Shown: piece by piece, positions 42,275 through 52,445 of the stretch
Layout of the letters: every line of letters starts with the position of its first letter
Position numbering within the stretch: position 1 is the first letter of the stretch
Assembly (NCBI RefSeq): GCF_004027225.2
Contig: NC_044284.2
Span: 39,976,420 to 40,040,419, forward strand
Source: Strigops habroptila
Taxonomy: Eukaryota; Chordata; Aves; Psittaciformes; Psittacidae
Reading direction: 5' to 3'
DNA length: 64,000 nt
Notes under the pieces: generated by a model
Database searches by the model: none
What the model was told of the DNA's origin: nothing
The model's input: only the letters and a program-made list of their open reading frames with translations
Translations under genes and position numbers: made by a program

Positions 42275-44639
42275 AATCTGTTTGCAATAATAAACTGCTG
42301 CTGTGCTAGGTTTTTTGATACAGGTCACTCATGCTGGTCATTTTCAAGCAGCCCTGTTGCACTAGGACACAGTGACTTGGCAGACTAGCTGTCCAAAACG
42401 TGTTTGTGCTACACAGCCAATTCCAACCCGTTCATTAGGACAAGGTACTCATTCCCAAGGGGTCTCCTGTTTGAGTCTGACAGACAGGCGCTGTGCCAGA
42501 GAGCTAACAGGTCACTCTGGCCCTCCGCTCCAAATGCTAGCCTGAGGTTGCCAGCCCAGGGAATGTGCTGGTAAATAAGCTTTTCTTGAAGGTCATTGAT
42601 ACATAGCAAGGGGGCAACAGGAGCCGTAGTTAAGGACGTCATGCATCCCTGGAGTACACAAGAGAAATACGCAAGCGAGCCATGAGGCAGCATGCTTATC
42701 AGAAGAGTCATAGGGAGCACAAGGACACAGCAAGAAATTGAAAACTGACTCCTAACAGGGAAGCATGGCTGAACGAGAACAGGGCAGACCAGAATTTACA
42801 GCTGTCAAAAGTATTCAAATGCTTTATAAAATCATTTTCCATGTGAGCAATTGCTGTAGTATTTCTTTTTTATTAATTAACATCAACAGCCATTATTCCC
42901 AGGTAACTGGAAAGGCACACAGCACTTCAGCGGAAGATACAAAGGCAAAGAGGGAGAAAAGCTGAAGATTAAATTTACCAGACGTAACATTTGGTATTGT
43001 TTTACCTCCACATCACTATCCAAGGACTGTTTGTCATCAGCTGCTATCAAAGCCTTCAGACAGAAGCAGAAGGCTACTACTTGCTAGATAAAAAGGCCAC
43101 AGCCTTTCAAGGCCCTCTCAGATGCTTACACCCCCACCCCTTCCCCGAGCTGAAGAGCACTGAAGACCCCTCTGCATTGTATTTTCTCTGCCAGACGGAC
43201 CAGACCAGGATCTTTCATTAGTTTCAGAACTCCTACTAACTCTAACCTAGCTTCTTTTCCCCCTCCTGATGCAGGATCTGTTCTGATTCTTCTCCAAGAG
43301 AAGGCCAGCCACTGGGCTCTTTGTACAGATGCACACAAGATGACAACCTGGCTTTGTCAGGCTGTCTTCTGTTTCCAGCCAGGGGAGGATGCAGATGCTA
43401 CTGCAGCCTTATGCAACGGAGAGCTGTGTGGAACCTGTTTTTACAATACAACAGACAACTCTTCCACATGGAAGCTGCCACTCAAGTGGAAGTGCCACAG
43501 GCATGGAAATGCTCCTAAAGAACATAAACACTGGTTTTAGAAAAATATAAAGAAAGAAACAAATTACAGGCTCACTTACCAATGCATTTATGTATTAATG
43601 AAAGTGTTTTCTCCTCTAGCCAAAAATAAAATTATAAAGCAATACCAGTTTAAATTCTAAAACTATGAGCACTTAATAAGACCACAATTAAGAGTGGAAA
43701 AACTAAAATACCACATAAAGGTTTTTCTTGTCTCGGCGACTGCTCAACAAGAAGATCACAAGGAAACAATTCCTGAATAAGCAACTGCCTTTAACCAATT
43801 AAGTAACCATGCCACAGAAGTAAATTCCAGTTGACCATATCGTATTTTCCAGACAGAATCAACTGGCCCAGCTTCAAATGCTGGACAAGCTGAAGTCCCA
43901 TGAAAATGAAAAACAATCACAGAGTTAGTTATGCAGATCTTTCCTGGTCCTTTCTCAACCGCAGATCTTGAAGCACTGAACCAGAGGGTTGTAATAAACC
44001 CTTCAGTACAATGTCTGTTAAAACTGCTTTGTGGAATGCAGGCTTAAACGTAAATCCTTGGCTTCAGGTTTGCTATGAATTTACCTTCACCTGAGCTCTT
44101 CTTACCTCCAAACCTCTAAAAAAAAACCGAAAAAAACAACCAATAAAAAAATCCCAACAACCCCCACCTCTTGACAGATAAATTAATTGTTGGATGTTCA
44201 CTTCAGAAAAGATAAATATCTAAGTCCATAAATACCTCAGCAAATGAGGTATCATTCCTCAGTTGGGCAAAACAGATGTTAGAACTGGCACACTTTTAGA
44301 GAAATCTACTTTTTAAACGCTGAAGGGCTGTATCCTGCCTTGGGTTCCATTGCTTAATAGACATCTGGAGACAAAGGCTGACACCTCCACTTCCCTGTTT
44401 ACTGAAAGATTGACACTGTTGGGGTTTTTTAGTTTAGGTTGGGGTTTTTTTTTTCTCCTTTGGGAAATTTTTAGGTCCGACTGGAACCGGGGGATACAGA
44501 AACTGTAGGGGGTTTTTTGTTGTTCAGGTCGCTGAGGTAACGGTGGTGACAAACACCTCACTGTTACTTTTACCTTGACAACTGCAACCGAGGCTGCAGT
44601 GCTCAGATCATTTCACATCTCCCCTACAGCAGTTACGGC

Positions 44640-45120
44640 TGCGGTCGCCCAGGACACCAGCTCGGCGCGGCCTCCCCGCCGCTCGCCTCAGCCGCGGCCG
44701 GCGGGCGGTGACAGCCCCCCGCGCGGAGCCCCTCGGCGCCCGCCCCCCGGCCCGGGGCGCACCGCGGCCACCGCCAGGGGCGCTCCCCGCGGGCGGCACG
44801 AGCGGCGCCGTGGCCCCGCCCCTCGGCCATGGCCGCGCCGGCGTGTGACGGGGCGGGGGGGTGGGAGGAGGAGCTGTTCCGGCTCACGGCGCGCCCATAG
44901 CGGCGGCGGCGCCGTTGTGTCACTTCCGCGGCGCGCGCGGGGAGTGGGAGGGGCGGAAGGTTCCAGAGGGGCCGTGGGAGCAGCCGCTGCAGCCGCCGGG
45001 TGGGCGCCGCACGCGACATGGCTGCAGCGCGCGAGGAGGTGAGCGCCCCCCGCCCCGGGGGCTCTGACAGGAACCGGGGCGGGCGGCGCGGGGCGGCTGC
45101 TGCGGGGGGCCGCAGGGAGC
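44640..45120. promoter_or_regulatory. CACYBP: CpG-island promoter of CACYBP
   Basis: Very GC-rich, with dense CpG and no TATA box. An ETS-type site (CACTTCCG) sits at 44921-44928, and a heat-shock-element-like GAAGGTTCCAGAG at 44956-44968, about 50 bases before the ATG. Such an island is typical of housekeeping promoters. Long open frames on both strands here reflect the base composition. Confidence 0.8.
45018..45038 (+). CDS. CACYBP: CACYBP exon 1 (residues 1-7)
   Basis: ATG at 45018 with purine at -3 and G at +4; donor GTGAGC at 45039. It encodes only MAAAREE, matching the very short first coding exon of the family. Confidence 0.9.
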
Positions 45121-47835
45121 TCTCATTCTGGGCGTTTGCTGCGCGCTGTGGGTGTTCACCCCGGCACGGTGCTGGGCGCGCTGAGCATAATCCAGAACCT
45201 CCTGAGGGGCTGCCCGAGCTGTCGGTCGTTTGTGGGTTTCTCTTGGTTTTTTTAAGGGATGGAAGCTTAAACTTTGAAATATGTAGTGGCTGAGAAGGTA
45301 AAACGCGAGTGAGGAACCGGTGGCTTCACGGTTAGGAGGGCGGAGAGGGAAATGAAACTACTGACTCGATAAACCTGAAACGGCCACATCTGGGAAATGT
45401 GAAAGTCATCACGGAAAGAGCTCAGCCGTGAACCTTGAGTACAAATATCTGTATCTAATATACACGCATGATCCTCTATTTTTGCACCAGTTACAGAAAG
45501 ATTTGGAAGAAGTCAAAGAATTGCTTACGAAGGCCACGAGGAAGCGACTTCGTGATGTCCTGATGACAGAGAAACACAAGCTAGAGCTAGAAATCAAGAA
45601 TCAGCCTCCACCAAAGCCAAAAGATGCAGTGGAGGAAGAAAAGGTTTCACTGGGAGGGTACACGGTGAAAATAAACAATTATGGTAGGTTTATTTTTCTG
45701 AACCCTTATTAGAGCTAGAGCATCTCTGAAGAGAAGGCAGGGTGGTGTTACATGACTTAGAGCTGCCACTTAGCATTATAGAGAAGGCCTCTTAAGTGTT
45801 TATTTCATACTGGAGACCCCGCTTAAACTGCTACCATGTGCTTAGTGTGCTGTCCCAACCACACTGTGTATTAGTTCTGTTTGTGTGATGGTACGGGTGG
45901 GATGCATTAATGATCCCTGGCATGTACCTACTAGTGGTTTTCGCTGCCTAGTGCATAGCAGGAATGAGTGAGCTTTGGCTTTTCGGCTTGCCATGTAGGT
46001 GAAAGGAGAGGGAATTGCTCAAGATACTTTTCCTGCTGGGAGCAGGGGAAAAAGTGGGTCAAGGAAACTGCAGCAAAAGCAGACAGCTGTCTCTCTCTCC
46101 CCTAAGGGACAGGATTGCTCTCCTTTTATCTGAGCTGATAAGTATGTTTTGCTCAGAATTTGCAGGAATTAGGGAATAGGGCTACATGTGAGGACCTCCT
46201 TTTGCTCTCACATCATTCCTGAATAATTTATGTCTTTTCCTTATCTCTCCGAAGATTATTTTGGTAAGGCAGAGATCCTACACATTGCTAGGGGACTTTA
46301 CAGAGGGAGCTGGAATGGAATGCACAAAAGTTTATGGAGGAAAGGTAGAACTTAATCTGTGTTTTTCACTTGCAGGTTGGGATCAGTCAGATAAATTTAT
46401 TAGGATTTACATCTCTTTAAATGGAGTCCAGAAGCTTCCAGCTGAGAATGTGCAGGTGAATTTCACAGAGAGGTGAGTTCACCTTGTTGCACCACACAGC
46501 AGGGGAGAGCATGAGTGAAGAAGACCATTTGAAACGCAGGGATGTGTTGCGTGCTGTTCTGGGTCAGCCCTTACTCCCCATCCCCACTTACTCCCCACCT
46601 TTTTTTTTTAAACTTGAGGGGTATTAGCTTTTAGTACCACTTAGCACATACCCGTAAGTGTAGCTTTACTTAGAGGGTCTGTCAGGATATTTTCATTGTA
46701 CAAATGCTTGTTGCATCTCATCACGCTTGCCAGGATACGCAGTGTTAGCCCTGGTTTTTGATGGTAATAGAACTGAAGTATACATTAAGTAAATCTGCCT
46801 TTCCAAGGTTGTAGGGGTTCAGTGAGGTAGAAGGAACCCCCTGAAGATCTCAATTTGTTGTCAAGTCTGGATAGGTCCTTTCCAATCCACAGTATTAAAT
46901 CCAACTGAAGATTTGAAAGCCCTGGGAAGAAGCATGTTGACATGCTTTCCCAAGAAATATGCCTGACGAAGAGCTTTCAGACATTGTTTTTAGTGGCAAG
47001 GCTCACTAGTCTTGCAATGATTGCAATATTTGTGACCTTCCTCCCTCCACTTTCTGGTCCCAGGTCGTTTGATCTGCTAGTGAAGAATCTGAACGGGAAG
47101 AACTACACCATGACCTTCAACAACCTCCTGAAACCCATCTCTGTGGAAGGCAGCTCTAGAAAGGTCAGTGCGCATTGTCTGTTAAGAGATACCTGGGTCC
47201 TTCACAAAGTGCCACATTCCTTGCCTGACTAGTTCAAGAGACTCAGTGCTAACCTTCAGATCCTCTCTCTGTCTGTAAAGTTTCTTCACTGTGAACGTGA
47301 TTATTAAATTCTTATTGTCATAACTGTGGAATTATTCTCTGGAATCCATGGGCTCCTCTTTCAAAAGATCATGTCTGGATATTGTATGCTTTTTTAAACA
47401 GCTGTCCAACAGGATTTCAGAAACAATTAAGCAGAAAATTCCACTAAATATCCATTTACATCCTTCTGCTTTTAAATACCTCTGAGAAATTCTTTGCGAT
47501 TTTAAGGTCTAAGAGACTTGTCAGGAGACTGAAATCTTGGGAAGCTTAAATAGGCTTAACACTCAAAGCAAAGTCTGAAACCTGCTCTGCCTTTGTAAGG
47601 GTGTGTTGCTCCAGAATTGAGCACTGGCAACGTTTTACTGCTGATGGCTGCAACTTGGCGATAGTGTCCATACTCTGAAACTTGTAGCATCTTTCCAGAC
47701 TTAGGAATGTGTCAAATACTTCATGTGCAGTTAGAGACATAAGTTGTGAAGAAACTACGGTTCAATTGGAAATTGCCCTAAAACTAGGACAGTGTGAAAT
47801 TAAAACAGCTGAAAGAAATTAGGGTGATGCTCTGG

Positions 47836-47875
<40 letters not shown>

Positions 47876-50543
47876 GAAGTGAGCAGTGGTCCCATACTTG
47901 CTAAACTAAACTAAAGGTCTGGCAGATTCTTGTCTGCTGTGGCATGCAGGAGTGATTTGTGAAATTTAGGTTAGAGTTGCAATTAAACAGCCTTTGGTTT
48001 TAGCTGGCAAACATATTGCGAGATTAAGCAATGCCCTAAAACTGATTTCTTATCCTTGGAGAAATAAACTGGGGGAGTCTCTACCTGAACTTGGTATTCT
48101 TGGAGAAGTCTAAAAAATGACTGCTACAGCTGAACCCAGGACACCACCCTTTACCCAACAGTCCTGGGTACTTTCAGCATCCTGAGAATCACTAAATGGT
48201 GTTTCTGCAGCACTGTTAGGTTCTTCTATATTGGTACTATAGTTCTGTACTAGTAGTATATTAATCATGCCATTTAAATTGTACACAGCGAGGTTAATAC
48301 TTTATACCTCAAAGCTCAGTGCATACTATAATTTCCTATATGCTGAGGTAACTGCTTCAGGAATTTGCAAGGATAGAAGTTTATGCTATAAGCTAACTTC
48401 ATTCATTGTGGTTGTGACTAGCATTCTGAATTCATGTTTTGTTCTTCATCATTCAGATAAAGACAGACACGGTCCTTGTGATGTGTAGGAAGAAGCGGGA
48501 GGAAAAATGGGAATGTCTCACTCAAGTGGAAAAAGAAAGCAAAGAGAAAGAGTAAGTGTCTTTTCAACCCTCCATCTCATTTTCCATCTCTTGTTCTCCG
48601 GCTTGTTTTGGGACTGCCAGGAGGGCGGATCTGTGCTGTACTGACTATGCAGTCAGGTGGTGAGAATTTCTGTTCTGGGGGACAAGCCCCTGAGATGTTT
48701 GAGAATCATTAAGTTGGGATTTTTTTGCTACCAGTGGAGGAGATACACTTTGAGTAGCTACTTGCCACTTGTGCTACTGTTCTATTGCTACTGATGAAGG
48801 CTGCATCATAGGAAGTACCAAAGATAGATAAGACCTTCAGTGAGAGTGCTAATCAGCCAATTAAAAATTCTCTTATTTGATGGCTGCATTCATTGTTCTA
48901 GTGAGGCTGACTTTTTTTTTTTTTTAGGTTAAGTGCATACTACATAGAAATACATATATAATACTTTCAGCTATGCTGGTCGAAATAATTATTATTTTGT
49001 CACCTGTGTGTGAAGTGCCTACACAAAAAATCCCAGTGTACTTTTGCCAAAACAGGTCTTTGCTTACCTAGGTCGTTACACAAAGTCTCAAGCTAATTTG
49101 GATCACGTCAAGTGCTTGGGGGGCAATCCTACAAGCAGGTTAGACACTGGATATATAAGGGTAGTAAATTATGGCAGGAAATACCTGATGACAAGAGACA
49201 TTTATATATATGTGTGTGTATATATATATATATATAAAAAAAAAGTAGTGCATCATATGACAATTCTGTATTGTTTGGTTTTTTTACAATACCACACATA
49301 TTTTCTTACCAGAAGCATGGAAAATTTGACTTGAGAAAGTTATGCCTGCCAATGTCTTCATTTTGTATCTGTTTATAGGATGATTGGCTAAAACTGATTA
49401 GTCCTAACTGTACCTGAACTTAGAGCAAAACTACCTTCCCCTCTTAAATGACGTCACTGGAGATTAAGAGATGGTGACTTGACTGCTAATGCAGGTTGCT
49501 AGAGGGACAGGGTCATTTTGTTAAACCTGTATCTTGTGCAAAGAAGTCCTGCATGCTACCCAGCCTCTCATGATCACTGTTGCCACCCTATTCAGAGTGT
49601 TGAGGTTTTGCAGTATGGTAAATGAGTAGCTTCAGAAACGCATCTCCCAGGTTTCAAGACTGGGCTGGGGAACTTGCTCCCTCTGCTGACCTATTTTGAT
49701 CTGCATGTTTTCCAGATAGCCTGCCGCTGCACTAGTAACTACCTACAGGATTTTAGAAAACCCGATAGAGAGGCTAGAGAGAGGCCAATTTGCCAGAGAG
49801 GGCATTATGTACAGGCTGATGATAGGGGGCATGTCATACCCAGGTGCTTTCCATGTGGGTGGCACTGTTTGTCAGCTGGCTGCTTGAGAAAGTTCCTTTG
49901 AAATGTAATGTGTTAAAAAACGAGTCAGTTAACCTCTGGAGATAATCTGAGAAACGGGAAATGGAAATGCCTTTTGGGTTCTGAATGTGGTCACTTCAAA
50001 TAGCTCACTGTGGTCATATTTCTATTTTTGTTCACTTGTCACATAACACCACAGACAGATACTGGTCTTTATGTATCTGTTGCATTCCACTCCTACTTCC
50101 TAAAATTAATTTAGGGTGGTGCTTCCAGGGTCATGTTTACTGCAAAATGCTTCCCATCATCCTTAGTGGGACAACTCCAGATATACTACTCAACTTGCAC
50201 ATAATTTAATGGTACTCTTTAGGATTCTCCCTACTTGGAAGCTGACTGAAACTGTCAGGGTCTAAAGAGTTTGCTAAAGGAAAATCCTTGCTGTTACCAG
50301 CATGTTTCAAACAAATACTAGTGTTTAATTTTTTGCACAGAATTGTTAGATGTATGTGATCTTCTCATGTATTCGTCTTGCAGGAAGGCTGCCTATGACA
50401 CCTCAGACCCTAGTGAAGGGCTTATGAACCTTTTAAAAAAGATGTATGCAGAAGGGGATGATGAAATGAAGCGCACCATCAACAAGGCCTGGGTTGAAAG
50501 CAGAGAAAAACAATCCAAAGGAGACATGCCAATGGATATTTGA
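45018..50543 (+). CDS. CACYBP: Calcyclin-binding protein / Siah-interacting protein
   Basis: Six exons (45018-45038, 45491-45683, 46376-46472, 47064-47163, 48457-48551, 50384-50543) join in frame to 221 residues plus TGA; the human protein has 228. CACYBP/SIP links the E3 ligase Siah-1 to Skp1 for beta-catenin turnover, binds S100 proteins including S100A6, and carries a p23/Sgt1-like Hsp90-binding fold; it is cytosolic and nuclear. Visible domains: an N-terminal helical hairpin for dimerisation and Siah binding (residues about 8-45, [19 protein letters not shown]), a CS domain (about 62-155, containing [17 protein letters not shown] and [14 protein letters not shown]), and a C-terminal SGS domain (about 156-221, [23 protein letters not shown]). 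The chosen ATG has a good context (gacATGG) and yields the short family-type first exon. The few missing residues fall in the variable linker after the N-terminal domain. The C-terminus ends MPMDI, unlike mammals. Confidence 0.96.
45491..45683 (+). CDS. CACYBP: CACYBP exon 2 (residues 8-72)
   Basis: Acceptor TTGCACCAG ends at 45490; donor GTAGGT at 45684. It encodes the N-terminal helical domain, a Pro/Lys linker (QPPPKPKDA) and the first CS strand. It ends one base into the codon for Gly72. Confidence 0.95.
46376..46472 (+). CDS. CACYBP: CACYBP exon 3 (residues 72-104)
   Basis: Acceptor CACTTGCAG ends at 46375; donor GTGAGT at 46473. It encodes CS-domain strands ([18 protein letters not shown]) and ends within the codon for Arg104. 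Confidence 0.96.
47064..47163 (+). CDS. CACYBP: CACYBP exon 4 (residues 104-137)
   Basis: Acceptor GTCCCAG ends at 47063; donor GTCAGT at 47164. It encodes the most conserved CS segment ([29 protein letters not shown]) and returns to phase 0. Confidence 0.96.
47839..47871. repeat. Homopolymer T33 in CACYBP intron 4
   Basis: Thirty-three consecutive T on the + strand. No adjoining SINE or LINE body was recognised, so its origin is unclear. It is likely length-variable and error-prone in assembly. Confidence 0.9.
48457..48551 (+). CDS. CACYBP: CACYBP exon 5 (residues 138-169)
   Basis: Acceptor ATCATTCAG ends at 48456; donor GTAAGT at 48552. It encodes [20 protein letters not shown] and the start of the SGS region, ending two bases into the codon for Glu169. 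The preceding intron (47164-48456) holds a 33-base T tract. Confidence 0.95.
49204..49244. repeat. TA/TG microsatellite followed by A-tract in CACYBP intron 5
   Basis: A run of ta, tg and ta dinucleotides is followed by a nine-base A run. Simple-sequence repeat. Confidence 0.85.
50384..50543 (+). CDS. CACYBP: CACYBP exon 6 (residues 169-221)
   Basis: Acceptor GTCTTGCAG ends at 50383; stop TGA at 50541-50543. It encodes the SGS helices ([32 protein letters not shown]) and the tail MPMDI. The preceding intron (48552-50383) holds a TG/TA repeat at 49204-49236. Confidence 0.96.
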
Positions 50544-50674
50544 AAGTACTCTAAGGGCCGCCTTAATCACTGATCTTCCATGTGAGACATGCTGTGCTGC
50601 AAAGATCATTGTTTATACAACCTTCTTCCAAGCAAAGACAGTCATTTTCCATTTCAGGTTGGAGAAAATACTTA

Positions 50675-50680
50675 AATAAA
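50675..50680 (+). terminator. CACYBP: Proximal CACYBP poly(A) signal
   Basis: AATAAA lies 132 bases after the stop codon, consistent with a short 3'UTR. A second + strand AATAAA at 52035-52040 could serve a longer form. Confidence 0.6.
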
Positions 50681-51955
50681 ATAGCTTATAAAGCATTTCC
50701 TTCAGTCAAGTGGTTTACCATTTCCTGAAGAGTGGAGCATAGGTATATCCTTACCCCTCCTTGAAAAAGCCTCTCAAATGAGTGGAGAGTGGTGAAATTG
50801 AGAACAGTGTAAAAGAAAATGAATACTAAACTAGGATGAGTCGAGGCCTCTCTGATTCAAGTGACAGCTGATTCGAGTACCCACCTGGTTGCTGAGGCCA
50901 ATGTCATGCTCACTAATGGGGGTGTGGATTTTTTTTTATGAGATGTGGGCTGTATATTGAACTATAAAGCATGTCACAAAGGGAGAAATGCTGAAGCAAG
51001 TAGAACCACTATCTCAAACACTTGACAGTTAAGCAGAAACAATAAGGTGTTAAATCCTGTGATATTAAAATTTAATGATTACTCTCAGAAATTAATGACT
51101 GCTGTTTAACCTCTTGTGAACTTTTAAAGTGAGAACAGCTCTTCAGTGCCTATGTTAACTGTGACCTTGCGGGGTCTTTGAGGTGGCATCAGTCACAGGA
51201 GGGCAGTAAGCTGCTGATGCTGGACACTGAGCTTGCCCTGGCTCTAGTGGTGTATGAGGACAAGAGAGACAAGCTCCGTGTTGTCCTATCAAATTTCAAG
51301 TATTTAAGGTAATGGAGTATTGAGATAGCTTATACTCCAAAATCTGACTCCACTGGGGCTGATGAGTTGCTGTCAGTTTGCTGCATGTGTGCCTTCCATC
51401 TGTGGTACCATTGTACTTGGCCTGTTCATTGCAGCCTCTCAGCCCCAGTGCTAGGAGGGGGACAGAGTAGCTATTTCCCCTTCACTGCCCTGCTTTGAAG
51501 AAGAGTACAGGGCAAACATGAGCTTAGCAGCAAGCTTGTTCTTGTTTCCTTCCTGTGTCCTTCTCATGTGTCTCCCAAGGACAGATTTGTTCGATGTCAC
51601 CTTATGAATGAAGGAAGCCATTACTCTCCTATTGTTGTCTGGACTAGGACTTGCTACCTTTTTCTTAAAGCACTGGACTAAATGGTGCACTACAAGCAGG
51701 AGATAAATACTAGCATGTTGTAGTTTTCCAATGGGTCCATTACCCACTTTGTCTGCTTGTTAATATACATATATTTTAGCATAGCAAGAGTACCTAACTT
51801 GAGGCCATGTTTTGTTTTCAGTTTGTGCTCACCCTTGTTCAGAATAGCACTTTGCCCTAATGTGCAATTTCATTTACACTTTTACCCAAATTACCATGGT
51901 GAACTTACCCTACAGTGGCAAAAAAACTGCTTAAACAAGCCTTGTGCTCTATGTC

Positions 51956-51961
51956 TTTATT
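51956..51961 (-). terminator. MRPS14: Candidate MRPS14 poly(A) signal
   Basis: TTTATT on the + strand, i.e. AATAAA on the minus strand, about 300 bases downstream of the MRPS14 stop. It is the nearest canonical signal I found. Confidence 0.45.
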
Positions 51962-52262
51962 TCTAATGTTGCCCTTATCACAAACCTCAGCTTAGTTCTG
52001 CAGCCCTCTGGTAGTGATTTTTTTTTTTCCTTAAAATAAAACTGCCTCATACAGACAAGTTTGATGTGGTTATGCTGTTTCTTGTCAACTGATAGCAACT
52101 GCAATCCAGTGAATTTAATGCATCAGCATGGCTTCTCATCCTGCCTTTATCAGTTTGATATTGATGCTGGACTCCTGGACAGGACAGTCTTGCTTTAATT
52201 ACTCAAAACACAAACTGAGCTTGTTTTGTGTTTTCAGCCTGAGTGTATATCCACGTGGTGAT

Positions 52263-52445
52263 CTACCACATGGCCCTCTGTATCCCAGACATCTCACCAT
52301 GGTCAGCAAAATGGCGGAAAACAATTCTGCTGAGCCTCCAGCGCCGCCTCACCCCCCGAGGGCGGGATGTCAGGACACATCTATTCCGGATCCTCACAGG
52401 GCAGCTGTCCCGGGGCAAGTCAGCGATCTCTTTATCAGCCACTTC
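52263..52445 (-). CDS. MRPS14: MRPS14 exon 3 (residues 69-128 and stop)
   Basis: Minus-strand acceptor CTTCTGTTTTAG precedes 52445; stop TAG occupies 52265-52263. It encodes [16 protein letters not shown] through SGIQRAMW. A plus-strand open frame over this exon is only its antisense shadow. Confidence 0.96.
   Translation of the reverse strand, partial: EVADKEIADLPRDSCPVRIRNRCVLTSRPRGVRRRWRLSRIVFRHFADHGEMSGIQRAMW

Larger units (their letters stand above)
37931..44600. other. Intergenic region between RABGAP1L and CACYBP
   Basis: About 6.7 kb with no recognised exon or CR1. It holds two perfect inverted repeats (40118-40139 and 42248-42274) and a tRNA-like block on the minus strand near 42464-42514. 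GC content and CpG density rise sharply after 44600 as the CACYBP promoter begins. Confidence 0.6.
50544..52262. other. Region between the convergent 3' ends of CACYBP and MRPS14
   Basis: It contains the 3'UTRs of both genes in tail-to-tail arrangement. A minus-strand poly(A) signal for MRPS14 lies at 51956-51961 (TTTATT on +). No other gene or repeat is recognised. Confidence 0.65.

Noticed and set aside
44575-45042. 155-codon plus-strand open frame before CACYBP
   Set aside because: Arg/Pro/Gly-rich translation of the CpG island, overlapping the CACYBP start in another frame; no recognisable domain.
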